A stretch of 64,000 nt of DNA, from NCBI GenBank assembly GCA_046295975.1, contig JBKBMG010000001.1:186001-250000 (forward strand). The letters are read 5' to 3'. The translations under genes were made by a program, and so were the position numbers. Positions 26,218 through 34,565 of the stretch are shown one piece after another (position 1 is the first letter of the stretch; every line of letters starts with the position of its first letter). The stretch comes from UBA2357 sp046295975 (lineage in GTDB: Bacteria; Pseudomonadota; Gammaproteobacteria; Burkholderiales; Rhodocyclaceae). The notes beneath the pieces are model-generated. The model saw nothing but the letters and a program-made list of their open reading frames with translations. It had not been told where the DNA came from and searched no databases.

Positions 26218-26955
26218 TCAGGCGTCGCCCGCGCGGGCTACCGTGACGATGCGCTGCTTCATTGCCAGAACCTTCTTCGAATAGGCGGCATTCGGGTCAT
26301 TGCGTGCCCCGCCGTAATACTGCAGCGCCCCCTGCAGGGAGCCGAAGCGTTGCAGCCCCTCGGCCAACACCAGGGTACCGACGTGGACATTGAGCAAGGG
26401 GTCGAACAAGGCGTCCGCCGCCGCGTCTTCACCGATCTTGTCCATATGGAAGCGGGGAATCACCTGCATCAGCCCCTGCGCCCCCATGTGGCTCTCGGCA
26501 AATGGATTGAAGCTCGATTCGATCGCCATCATCGCGACGATGAGCAGCGGATCGACGCCGATCTCCTTGGCGCTGTCCTCCGCCTGCGCCAGCACCGGCT
26601 CGAGCACCGTCGTGGAGACGCGATAGCGACGCGCGACCCAGTCGCGCACGCGCTGCATTTCCTCGGACAAGGCCGGCTCTTCAGACATGCCTTGCATCGC
26701 CAGTTCGAAGATCGACGTCCGCGACGGCTCTTCGCGCGGCCGACTATCGATCACGAGCGGCAGCTCGGCCAGTGGAGCGGCCTGCGCCGTCATCATGCCG
26801 GTGTCGGCAAAACGCACGGGCTCATGCGCGAGCTGTCCGGCAAAGAATTGAATCACCGCGACGGCACCGGCACACAACAAGCCGGCATGCAGACCGCGCA
26901 CTACGATGGCTCCAGCGCGGCGCGCGCGCCCGGACCCGGAAGTTGCGTCGTTCAT
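26218..26955 (-). CDS. Lytic transglycosylase, SLT domain
   Basis: Cleaves peptidoglycan glycan strands to 1,6-anhydromuropeptides. The 245-aa product has an N-terminal membrane anchor or signal (about residues 20-40, GLLCAGAVAVIQFFAG), a variable region, and a C-terminal SLT lysozyme-like domain: MMAIESSFNPFAES with the catalytic Glu, GAQGLMQVIP and ALQYYGGARND. ATG at 26955 follows GGAGGAACC. It is the next minus-strand gene after ampD, which recycles the muropeptides such enzymes release, but a 430-bp gap separates them. Confidence 0.92.
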   Translation of the reverse strand: MNDATSGSGRARRAGAIVVRGLHAGLLCAGAVAVIQFFAGQLAHEPVRFADTGMMTAQAAPLAELPLVIDSRPREEPSRTSIFELAMQGMSEEPALSEEMQRVRDWVARRYRVSTTVLEPVLAQAEDSAKEIGVDPLLIVAMMAIESSFNPFAESHMGAQGLMQVIPRFHMDKIGEDAAADALFDPLLNVHVGTLVLAEGLQRFGSLQGALQYYGGARNDPNAAYSKKVLAMKQRIVTVARAGDA

Positions 26956-27385
26956 GGTTCCTCCATGGCGTGACGAAAACCCCCATCGCATCACCCCCGC
27001 CGCCCGATGGTGCAGGGCGGTAGAACCAGGGCAGGGATGTCGCCCGACACACTCCACCGCTGAGGCAGGAAAGGTGTCGAAACGGGGCTTCGGTCGTCAG
27101 TGGTCGTTCAACACGTTGCCGCAACCAGACAACGTGTTCCGCGGTGCGAGCGGCCATGAGGTCTGCGTCGTAAACGACGCCGCACCGATTGAAAATGCTG
27201 AATCACTACGTGCTGCAAAGCAGCAGGAACCGCACTGTATTGATTTGCTTGAACATTGTCAATCTCGGAACGTAACAGCCGGGCGCACTGCCATTTCCGG
27301 GCGGTGTCGTGAGCCGCCACAGATGGCGCATTCCGGCGAATCTCAGGCGATTTCGCGATGTTGCATAGACGCAACAATGAGCCGC
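26956..27385 (-). promoter_or_regulatory. 430-bp leader region with promoter and stems upstream of the transglycosylase
   Basis: No credible protein gene is seen. A good sigma-70 promoter lies on the minus strand at 27234-27262, which would give an untranslated leader of about 270 nt. Within that leader are stems at 27110-27138 (AACACGTTG pairing with CAACGTGTT, 11-nt loop), 27165-27180 (GCGTCG/CGACGC around TAAA) and 27211-27225 (TGCTGC/GCAGCA around AAA). This could be a structured 5' UTR or a small RNA. Confidence 0.45.
27234..27262 (-). promoter_or_regulatory. Sigma-70-type promoter
   Basis: On the minus strand TTGACA (27257-27262) is separated by 17 nt from TACAGT (27234-27239): a perfect -35 box and a 4/6 -10 box at ideal spacing. 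The nearest downstream gene on that strand is the transglycosylase at 26955. Confidence 0.6.
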
Positions 27386-28030
27386 TCAGGCGTCGCCGCA
27401 GTCCTCGGCAGCGCGTGCCGGTGCGCGCCCGCGCAGCCAATCTGCAAGCGGATGTGACACCGTCACCCGAGGCGCGAGCAGGGCCGCGAACCGCGGCCAG
27501 GAAAAATGTGGACCGGGGTCGGTCTTGCGTCCGGGAGCGATGTCGCTGTGCCCCGCCAACGCACGCAAAGGGCAGGCGTGGGCGAGATCGGCGACCAGAT
27601 CGGCGAGCGCCTCATACTGCTGCAACTCGAAAGGCAGGCTGTCACAGCCCTCGAGCTCGATTCCCACAGAGAAGTCGTTGCAACGGCTCCGCCCCTCCCA
27701 ACATGACGCCCCGGCGTGCCAAGCACGGGCATGGATCGGAACAAACTGCAGCAGTTGGCCATCGCGGCGGATGAAGAAATGCGCCGACACCCGCAAGGCC
27801 TGGATGCGCGCGTAGTACGGATGGGCATCCGGCTCCAGGCGGTTGGTGAACAGGCGCTCCACGCCATCGCCACCGAACTCTTCCGGCGGCAGGCTGATGG
27901 CATGAATGACCGCCAACTCGATATCCATGCCTTCCGGCCGGGCATCGCAGTTGGGCGACGGACAGCGTACGGCTCCATCCAGCCAGCCGTCTTGCGTGAA
28001 GCCGCACCGTCGATTCACTCCATTCCCCAT
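27386..28030 (-). CDS. ampD: 1,6-anhydro-N-acetylmuramyl-L-alanine amidase
   Basis: Cytosolic zinc amidase that splits the stem peptide from anhydromuropeptides during cell-wall recycling; loss of AmpD commonly raises ampC expression. The 214-aa protein shows the zinc ligands in IELAVIHAISLPP and LAGHSDIAPGRKTDPGP, the latter the AmpD signature, and HARAWHAGASCWEGR. N-terminal CPSPNCDARPEGMDIEL is also typical. The start codon at 28030 overlaps the pilR end by 16 bp and lacks a strong ribosome site; a GTG 12 nt on is possible. Confidence 0.94.
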   Translation of the reverse strand: MGNGVNRRCGFTQDGWLDGAVRCPSPNCDARPEGMDIELAVIHAISLPPEEFGGDGVERLFTNRLEPDAHPYYARIQALRVSAHFFIRRDGQLLQFVPIHARAWHAGASCWEGRSRCNDFSVGIELEGCDSLPFELQQYEALADLVADLAHACPLRALAGHSDIAPGRKTDPGPHFSWPRFAALLAPRVTVSHPLADWLRGRAPARAAEDCGDA

Positions 28031-29415
28031 TTCTGCAGGCGGTAGCGCAACTGCCTGAGCGTCATGCCCAGCCGCCGCGCCGCTTCCGAGCGATTCCAGC
28101 GGGTTTCCTCCAGCATGCGCAGCACTTGCACACGCTCTTCGTCACCCTGCTCGGAGGGTTCGTCATAGTTGCCGGAGACATCCCGCCAGGCCGAGGTGGC
28201 GAGACTCATGGAAGCGCTCGGACGCATGCCCGCGGGTGAAGGCAGCAGATTGAGATCGGCCGCGTCGATGCAGTCGTTTTCACACAGCGCGCAGGCGCGC
28301 TCCAGCAGATTCTCCAGCTCGCGCACGTTGCCGGGGAAATCGTATTGCTGCAGGGCCGCGAGTGCGGCCTTGTCTAGCCGCGGCGGCGCCCGCCAGCCCT
28401 CACGCTCGGCAAGACGGGCCAGCACATGGCTGGCGAGCTCGGGCACGTCCTCTCGACGTTCGCGCAAGGGCGGCACATGCAGGGTGATGACGTTGATGCG
28501 GAAGTACAAGTCCTGGCGGAAGCGCCCCTCGTTCACCAGTTGGCCCAGGTCACGGTGAGAGGCCGACAGAATGCGCACATCCACCGCTTCCTCGGCGTGC
28601 GCGCCGACCGGCCGCACCGCGCGTTCCTGAATCGCGCGCAGCAGCTTCACCTGCATCGCCAGTGGTAGATCGGCCACTTCGTCGAGAAACAAGGTGCCGC
28701 CCCGCGCCGCCTGGAACAAGCCCTGCTTGTCGCTTGCCGCCCCGGTAAAGCTGCCCTTGCGATGACCGAAGAACTCGCTTTCCATCAGTTCCGGCGAGAT
28801 CGCGCCGCAGTTCACCGGCACGAAGGGGCCAGCGGCGCGTGGGCCACGCGCGTGGATCATGCGTGCGATCACTTCCTTGCCGGTTCCCGACTCGCCATTG
28901 ATGTACACCGGTGCCTGGTTACGGGCCAGCTTCTCGATCTGGACGCGCAACTGCGTCATCGCCGGCGAATGCCCGAGAAGCCCGCGCTCGGCCGGTGCCG
29001 CGGCCTCGCGCGGGGCGTCCGGCTCGAGCTTGAGTGCGTGATTGACCAGCTCGCGCAACCCCTTGAGTTCGACCGGCTTGGTCACGAAATCAAAGGCGCC
29101 GAGCTTGAGCGCGCGGATCGCCGTCTCGATGCTGCCATAGGCCGAAATCACCGCCACCGGCAGCCCGGGATGTTCGGACTGGATCAGCGCCACCAGTTCC
29201 AGGCCGTCACCGTCGGGCAGCCGCATGTCGGTGAGGCACAGCCGGTAGTGCTTGTCGCGCAGCAGCGCACGCGCCTCCGCCAGGGTTCCGGCGGTATCGC
29301 AGGCCAGGCCCATGCGCATGAAGGACAGTTCGAGCAGTTCGCGAATATCGTCTTCGTCGTCAACGACGAGTACGTCGGCGCCGGGCGGACGGTTGCGTCT
29401 ATCGGATTGGGTCAT
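28015..29415 (-). CDS. pilR: Sigma-54-dependent response regulator PilR
   Basis: NtrC-type activator of 466 aa that, with PilS, switches on type IV pilin transcription through RpoN. Domains: receiver (about 14-125, phospho-Asp in CLTDMRLPDGDG), AAA+ (about 145-380: Walker A GESGTGKE, sigma-54 contact loop GSFTGA, Walker B GGTLFLDEVADLP), and a Fis-type helix-turn-helix at the end (RSEAARRLGMTLRQLRYRL). ATG overlaps the pilS TGA by 4 nt. Identification as PilR rather than another NtrC member rests on the PilS partner and gene order. Confidence 0.92.
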   Translation of the reverse strand: MTQSDRRNRPPGADVLVVDDEDDIRELLELSFMRMGLACDTAGTLAEARALLRDKHYRLCLTDMRLPDGDGLELVALIQSEHPGLPVAVISAYGSIETAIRALKLGAFDFVTKPVELKGLRELVNHALKLEPDAPREAAAPAERGLLGHSPAMTQLRVQIEKLARNQAPVYINGESGTGKEVIARMIHARGPRAAGPFVPVNCGAISPELMESEFFGHRKGSFTGAASDKQGLFQAARGGTLFLDEVADLPLAMQVKLLRAIQERAVRPVGAHAEEAVDVRILSASHRDLGQLVNEGRFRQDLYFRINVITLHVPPLRERREDVPELASHVLARLAEREGWRAPPRLDKAALAALQQYDFPGNVRELENLLERACALCENDCIDAADLNLLPSPAGMRPSASMSLATSAWRDVSGNYDEPSEQGDEERVQVLRMLEETRWNRSEAARRLGMTLRQLRYRLQKWGME

Positions 29416-30971
29416 GGCTGGGTACGTCCGATCAGGATGAAATGCGCGCCGGGGTCGTTGCCGACGAAATCCAGTTGCGCGTCATTGGCTTCGGCCAGTT
29501 CGCGGGCAATGTACAAGCCCAGTCCGGTGCCCTTCGCGTCGGTCGTGAAGAAGGGCTCGAAGATCTGGCCGCGTTGGGCCTCTGCCACGCCCGGGCCGTC
29601 ATCGATGATGTGCAATTCGACCTCGTCGGCGCAGCGGGCGAACGCCCATACGCGAACAGAGCCCGGCTGTCCGGAACAGTAACGGCGGGCATTGCCGAGC
29701 AGATTGGAGAGAATCTGATTGAGGTGCACCCGGTCCATCGCCAGCCTCAGGCCCGCCGGCACATCGACGTCGAACACCCGCAGTTCGTCGCCTCCCTTGA
29801 GTCCGAACGCTTCCACCACCTCGCCGACGAACACGTCAAGGGCCAGCGCTTCACGCATCAACTGGTCGCGCCGCCCGAGCGCGAGCACGTCGCGCACCAT
29901 GCGCTCGATGCGGCGGGCGTTGTCGTTGATGATGCGCACCAGGCGCGCCTGCACGTCGGCGCGCTTTTCCTCGCCGAGCAAATCGGCCGCCTGGGTCACA
30001 GCCGAGAGCGGATTGCGAATCTCATGGGCCATGCTGGCGGTCAGCCGGCCGAGCGCGGCCAGCTTGAGTTGCTGCACATGTCGCTGAATCTCTTCGAAGT
30101 CGGTGAGATAGATCAGCAGATCGCCCCCTGCCGGCCCGCTCTTGTCGTTCGCGGCGGCAATCCGGCAGCGCAGCAGCTTGCCGCCCGGACCGAGCCGCTG
30201 CAGCACCCCGTGCTCCGCGCCAGAGGCGCCAGCGCAACGCCCGAACACGGGATCGGCGTCGACCAGCAGCATGCCCTCGCGCAGCGGCCGCCCGAGCAAG
30301 GCCGAGGCACGCGGGTTGGCCTGACGCACCCGGCCATCCGGCGACACTACGATCACACCATCCTGCATGTCCTCGATGATGCGTTCGTTGATCGCCTGCT
30401 GCCGATGCAGGGCTTCGCCCCTGAGCACCGCCAGCGACTCGTTGGCCTGCGCGCGGCGCGCGAGCAGGCGCGCCATGAAGGCAATGGCGAAAAAGCCGAT
30501 GCAGACGATGCCGACCTGAAAAAACTCACTGGGGTTGTTGCCGACGTAGGTGCGCCATGCGTTCTCGGTGAGCACCAGCACCGTCGCCAGCGCGGCAAAG
30601 AACATCACCATGCGGCCTTCCGACACCAGCCCGGCGGCGGCGAGAAACACCATCATCAACACCGGCATGCCACTGCGGTAGCCACCGCTGATCCACATCA
30701 GGGTCGCCAGCATGAGGATGTCGATGACCACCTGCAGCATGATCAAGCGGCTCACGCCCAGCCGACGCGCCGCATCGGGAAAGCCAAGCAGCAATACCAG
30801 GCCCAGATAGGCGAACGCCACGCCGGTCAACAGCCTGGGGACATCCTGACCGAGACCCAGCTCGCGCCCGCCGACCACGAGTATGCCTGCGATCACCAGA
30901 CGGAACAGGTTGAAGTAGCGCTGGGGCGCCCGCCGTGCGGCGTCGAAGGGGTCGTCTTTGGCTGCCGTCAC
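29412..30971 (-). CDS. pilS: Sensor histidine kinase PilS
   Basis: Inner-membrane kinase for PilR, 519 aa. About six hydrophobic helices cover residues 15-190 (LFRLVIAGILVVGG onward), then a PAS domain (MQDGVIVVSPDGRVRQANPRA), HisKA with the phospho-His in ASMAHEIRNPLSAV, and an ATPase domain (LLGNARRY, IIDDGPGV, GTGLGLYIA). I chose GTG at 30971, with GCGGGAG 5 nt upstream and 13 nt after the previous stop; longer frames run back through the preceding gene. Six-helix N-terminus is the PilS pattern. Confidence 0.92.
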   Translation of the reverse strand: MTAAKDDPFDAARRAPQRYFNLFRLVIAGILVVGGRELGLGQDVPRLLTGVAFAYLGLVLLLGFPDAARRLGVSRLIMLQVVIDILMLATLMWISGGYRSGMPVLMMVFLAAAGLVSEGRMVMFFAALATVLVLTENAWRTYVGNNPSEFFQVGIVCIGFFAIAFMARLLARRAQANESLAVLRGEALHRQQAINERIIEDMQDGVIVVSPDGRVRQANPRASALLGRPLREGMLLVDADPVFGRCAGASGAEHGVLQRLGPGGKLLRCRIAAANDKSGPAGGDLLIYLTDFEEIQRHVQQLKLAALGRLTASMAHEIRNPLSAVTQAADLLGEEKRADVQARLVRIINDNARRIERMVRDVLALGRRDQLMREALALDVFVGEVVEAFGLKGGDELRVFDVDVPAGLRLAMDRVHLNQILSNLLGNARRYCSGQPGSVRVWAFARCADEVELHIIDDGPGVAEAQRGQIFEPFFTTDAKGTGLGLYIARELAEANDAQLDFVGNDPGAHFILIGRTQP

Positions 30972-30984
30972 ACAGACTCCCGCT

Positions 30985-31242
30985 TCAGCGCCTGACTCCG
31001 AGCCGTCGATGCGCATCGCTGCAGTAGAACCGCTCGTCTTCGCGCACGCCCTCGCTTTCAGGCACGTGCAGGCCACAATGCGCGCAGGCGACCATGCGCT
31101 CGGGGGTATTGCGCGAGGCCTCGTCCGCGCGCTTGCGCTGCTGCATGCGCTTGCGCTGCTGCATGCGCTTGAAGTCGCTCAGCGCGCGGCGCGCCCACCA
31201 GACGGCGATCAGGGCGAGGATGATGAAGATCAGGTTGCGCAC
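30985..31242 (-). CDS. PP0621-type small membrane-anchored Cys-rich protein
   Basis: An 85-aa protein with one N-terminal helix (RNLIFIILALIAVWWAR), a short basic linker carrying MQQRKR twice, and a C-terminal CxxC...C-x3-H cluster (MVACAHCGLHVPESEG and FYCSDAHRRLG) that looks zinc-binding. Proteins of this pattern (PP0621 family) sit just upstream of pilS in many beta- and gammaproteobacteria; function is unknown. The GTG start at 31242 is chosen because the membrane helix begins there; the ribosome site is weak, and an ATG 72 bp upstream is an alternative. Confidence 0.8.
   Translation of the reverse strand: MRNLIFIILALIAVWWARRALSDFKRMQQRKRMQQRKRADEASRNTPERMVACAHCGLHVPESEGVREDERFYCSDAHRRLGVRR
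31130..31165 (-). repeat. 18-bp perfect tandem repeat in the PP0621-type gene
   Basis: Positions 31130-31147 and 31148-31165 are identical 18-bp units, followed by the first bases of a third copy. In frame they encode the hexapeptide MQQRKR twice, so copy-number change would not shift the reading frame. Confidence 0.9.
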
Positions 31243-31417
31243 GTTATCAGGGTCGGCACGAGTCGGTACGGGGGAGTGCCTCGAAGAACCATGGCGAGCG
31301 GCCGGACGCCGCACAAGGCGGCAAGTGGATCGCGCCGCGGGTCTTTCGGGGTGCCCTCAAGTCTAGCACGGTGAAACCGGACGTCCGCCGTCACTTCCGC
31401 CGCGCACCGGCGTTCGT

Positions 31418-32575
31418 TCAGACGCCGCACAAGCGCGCGCATGCAGCCACGAGCGTCGCCTCGTTCTTGGCAAAACAGAAACGCACCACATGCTCGTCCG
31501 TGCCGTCAGCGAAGAATGCCGACACCGGAATCGCCGCCACACCGACCTCGCGTGTCAGGTATTCGACAAAGTCCCGGTCCGGACGATCGGAAATCGCGTC
31601 GTATCGGGCGAGCTGGAAGTAGGTGCCGGCCGACGGCAGCAATTCGAAGCGCGAGCTCGCCAGGGCCTGGCGAAAGAAGTCGCGCTTGGCTTGGTAGAAC
31701 GCCGCCAGGCCGAGGTGGCGCGCCGGGTCGGCCATGTAATCGGCAAGCGCATGCTGCACCGGCGTATTCACGGTAAATACGTTGAACTGGTGCACCTTGC
31801 GGAATTCCGCCATGAGTTCGGCCGGAGCCACCACGTAGCCGACTTTCCAGCCGGTGATGTGGTAAGTCTTGCCGAAGCTGGATACCACCACACTGCGTCC
31901 GGCCAGTTCCGGGTGGGCGGCACAACTGCGATGCGCCACGCCATCGAAGAGAATGTGCTCGTACACCTCGTCGGACACCACCACTATGCCGGTGTCGCGC
32001 AGGAGTGCCGCAAGGTGGTCGAAATCGGCCGCCTCCCACACCGTCGCGGTGGGGTTGTGCGGCGAGTTGATCATGATCATCCGGGTACGCGGGCCGATCG
32101 CCGCAGCCACGGCCTCCCAGTCCGGGCGGTAGTCCGGCGCGGACAGGCGCATGCGCACCACCTTGCCGCCCTGCAACTCGATCGCCGGCGCGTAGGAATC
32201 GTAGACTGGCTCGAACACGATCACCTCGTCGCCCGGATGTACCAGCGCGGCAACGGCAGTGAACAAGGCCTGGGTCGCGCCTGCGGTGACCGTGATCTCG
32301 CGTTCGACGTCGTAATCCATGGCATAGAGCGAGGCGATCTTGCGTGCGATCGCCTCACGCAACGGCAACACCCCGGCCATCGGCGCGTACTGGTTGTGAC
32401 CGCTGCGCATCCAGTGGGCGACGCGCTCGAACAACACGTCCTCGGCATTGAAGTCGGGAAATCCCTGGGACAGGTTGATCGCACCGCACTCCTGCGCCAT
32501 GCGCGACATCACGGTAAAGATGGTGGTGCCGACGTCGGGCAACCGGGAACGGATGGGATGAGGATGGTTCGGCAT
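31418..32575 (-). CDS. Methionine (YbdL/MtnE-like) aminotransferase
   Basis: PLP aminotransferase of 385 aa. Motifs: INLSQGFPDFNAED near the N-terminus, VTAGATQALF, SPHNPTA, SDEVYEHILFDG, and the Schiff-base Lys in SSFGKTYHITGWKVGY, the pattern of the kynurenine/methionine transaminase YbdL group. It is divergent from mtnA across 186 bp, and in methionine salvage a transaminase of this kind forms methionine from its keto acid, so a role there is plausible but not shown. ATG at 32575 was chosen; upstream frame sequence is non-family and covers mtnA. Confidence 0.85.
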   Translation of the reverse strand: MPNHPHPIRSRLPDVGTTIFTVMSRMAQECGAINLSQGFPDFNAEDVLFERVAHWMRSGHNQYAPMAGVLPLREAIARKIASLYAMDYDVEREITVTAGATQALFTAVAALVHPGDEVIVFEPVYDSYAPAIELQGGKVVRMRLSAPDYRPDWEAVAAAIGPRTRMIMINSPHNPTATVWEAADFDHLAALLRDTGIVVVSDEVYEHILFDGVAHRSCAAHPELAGRSVVVSSFGKTYHITGWKVGYVVAPAELMAEFRKVHQFNVFTVNTPVQHALADYMADPARHLGLAAFYQAKRDFFRQALASSRFELLPSAGTYFQLARYDAISDRPDRDFVEYLTREVGVAAIPVSAFFADGTDEHVVRFCFAKNEATLVAACARLCGV

Positions 32576-32761
32576 GGCGATGCCTGCGGAAGTCACGGGA
32601 CAAGCCGGCATTCTCGCAGACCAGGGCACCCGGCCGATAGTCCGGCGCCCCCCCCCGGTGCGCGCCCCTCGCGCCCTTTCTGCAGCCGTGGGGGCCGGGC
32701 TGCCGCGAACCACGTCCGGGGACTGCCCAGAGGCCGGGTTCTGCGCGGTAAAATCGCCAGC

Positions 32762-33835
32762 ATGGACTTCAATCAACCAATCCCCACCCTGCGCCGCGTC
32801 GGCGACGCCATCGAGATCCTCGACCAGACCTTGCTTCCCCACCGTTGCATGGCAGTCCGGCTGGAAACACTGGAGGCGGTGGCCGACGCCATCCGCAACA
32901 TGCGGGTGCGCGGCGCCCCCCTGATCGGCGCCACCGCCGCCTTCGGCGTCGCCCTAGGCTTGCGCGCGGACGCCAGCGACGCGCAACTCGAGCACGTGCT
33001 GAGCACGCTGGGCGCTACCCGCCCCACCGCGGTGAACCTCCACTGGGCGCTGAAGCGCATGCGCGCACGCCTGCACCCCCTGCTCGCTGGCACACGCCAC
33101 GAAGCCGCCTGGGATGAGGCCGAAGCCATCCGCGCCGGCGACGCCCGGACCTGCGCGGCCATCGGCCATCACGGCGTGGCCTTGTTGCAGGCCCTGACAG
33201 CCGGGCGCGATGCGCCTCTAAGGGTGATGACCCACTGCAACGCCGGCTGGGTGGCCACGCTGGGCGCCGGCACCGCACTCGCCCCGGTGTATGCCGCGCA
33301 GGCGCTCGATCTGCCAGTGCATGTATGGGTGAGCGAAACCCGCCCGCGCAACCAGGGCCTGCTCACCGCCTGGGAACTGCGCGAGGCAGGAGTGTCGCAC
33401 GCACTGATCGCCGACAACGCCGCGGGCATCCTGCTGGCCCGGGGTGAGGCCGACATCGTCATCACCGGCGCCGACCGCATCGCCGCCAACGGAGACACCG
33501 CCAACAAGGTCGGCACCTATCTCAAGGCGCTGGCGGCGCGCGACAACGGCGTACCCTTCTATATCGCGGCACCGCTGTCGACGATCGATTTCGACTGCGC
33601 GCACGGTGACGCCATTCCGATCGAGGACCGTGGCCCGGCCGAAGTGCTGGGGGTGGAGGGTCTGGACGGCGAAGGGCGGCTCGCGCGCCTGACGCTCGCA
33701 CCTGAGTCCGAAACCGCGGTCAACCCGGGCTTCGACGTCACGCCCGCGCGGCTCATCACCGGCATCATCACCGAATATGGCGTATTCGCCCCGGAACGGC
33801 TGGGCGAATTGCGCGAGGCCGGTACGTGGGGATAA
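32762..33835 (+). CDS. mtnA: S-methyl-5-thioribose-1-phosphate isomerase
   Basis: Isomerises 5-methylthioribose-1-phosphate to the ribulose form, from methylthioadenosine. The 357-aa protein has RGAPLIGATAAFG, the catalytic Cys in MTHCNAGWVATLG, the catalytic Asp in ITGADRIAANGDTANKVGT, and FYIAAPLSTID. ATG at 32762 begins MDFNQPIPTLRRVGD; the ribosome site is weak. The stop overlaps the next gene's GTG region by 10 bp, so the two are co-translated. No mtnK, mtnC or mtnD adjoins it. Confidence 0.95.
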   Translation: MDFNQPIPTLRRVGDAIEILDQTLLPHRCMAVRLETLEAVADAIRNMRVRGAPLIGATAAFGVALGLRADASDAQLEHVLSTLGATRPTAVNLHWALKRMRARLHPLLAGTRHEAAWDEAEAIRAGDARTCAAIGHHGVALLQALTAGRDAPLRVMTHCNAGWVATLGAGTALAPVYAAQALDLPVHVWVSETRPRNQGLLTAWELREAGVSHALIADNAAGILLARGEADIVITGADRIAANGDTANKVGTYLKALAARDNGVPFYIAAPLSTIDFDCAHGDAIPIEDRGPAEVLGVEGLDGEGRLARLTLAPESETAVNPGFDVTPARLITGIITEYGVFAPERLGELREAGTWG

Positions 33836-34503
33836 GGCGAGCGACCACCTCGTCGCCTGGCCACGCCATCGTCGCGGCCGCACGCCGCCTCGACGCAGCC
33901 CGGCTCAACACCGGCAGCGCCGGCAACGTCAGCGTGCGCGACGGCACGGGCATGTGGATTACGCCCAGCGGGGTGGCCGCCGACGCGCTCGACGCGGAAT
34001 CAATTGTCCGGGTCGGCCCGGACGGTCACGCGGAAGGCGCGCTCGCACCCTCGTCCGAGTGGCGCTTTCACCTCGACCTGTATCGCGCCCGACCGGAAGC
34101 CGGGGCGGTCGTCCATACCCATGCGCCGTTCGCCACCGCGCTCGCCTGCCACCGCCTGGAAATTCCGCCCTTCCACTACATGGTCGCCCGCTTCGGCGGC
34201 CACAACGTGCGCTGCGCACGCTACGCCACGTTCGGCACGCAAACCCTTTCCGACCACATTCTGGCGGCGATCGAAGACCGCAGCGCGTGCCTCATTGCCA
34301 ACCACGGCATGCTGGTGTTCGGCCGCGAACTCAAGCATGCGCTGGCCGCCGCAATCGAATTCGAAGCCTTGTGCGAACAGTACTGCCGCGCCCTGCAACT
34401 GGGCATGCCGGTGCTGCTCTCCACCGAGGAAATGGCCGAGGTCGTGGCGCGCTTCCGCTGGTACGGCCGCCCGGTGAACCCGCACGACAACGAGGGAAAC
34501 TAG
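33826..34503 (+). CDS. FucA-like class II aldolase, probable 5-(methylthio)ribulose-1-phosphate aldolase
   Basis: Zinc-dependent class II aldolase/adducin family, 225 aa. It resembles L-fuculose-1-phosphate aldolase along its length: TGSAGNVSVRDG, PSSEWRFHLDLY with the catalytic Glu, zinc ligands in VVHTHAPFATAL and IANHGMLVFG, and PPFHYMVARFGG, YATFGTQTLSDHI. GTG at 33826 overlaps the end of mtnA. Family knowledge: an mtnA-aldolase pair is typical of the DHAP shunt (Ald2), giving DHAP plus methylthioacetaldehyde. The alternative is MtnB dehydratase of the same superfamily; the FucA-like motifs favour aldolase, by inference. Confidence 0.8.
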   Translation: MGIRRATTSSPGHAIVAAARRLDAARLNTGSAGNVSVRDGTGMWITPSGVAADALDAESIVRVGPDGHAEGALAPSSEWRFHLDLYRARPEAGAVVHTHAPFATALACHRLEIPPFHYMVARFGGHNVRCARYATFGTQTLSDHILAAIEDRSACLIANHGMLVFGRELKHALAAAIEFEALCEQYCRALQLGMPVLLSTEEMAEVVARFRWYGRPVNPHDNEGN

Positions 34504-34565
34504 CGGGCGCGCCTACATCACCCCTTCTGCCGACGGGAGCACTGCGTCCCGGCACCAATCGGTTG

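Noticed and set aside
26906..27457. Plus-strand frame of 183 codons in the gap before ampD
   Set aside because: Overlaps the start of the transglycosylase antisense and shows no recognisable protein features.
31490..32761. Upstream extension of mtnA in the same frame
   Set aside because: It is antisense to the aminotransferase and carries no family signal; mtnA starts at 32762 where family sequence begins.
32576..32761. SAM-type riboswitch between the aminotransferase and mtnA
   Set aside because: No conserved SAM-I or SAM-II core could be made out; only GC-rich stems and a C-run.
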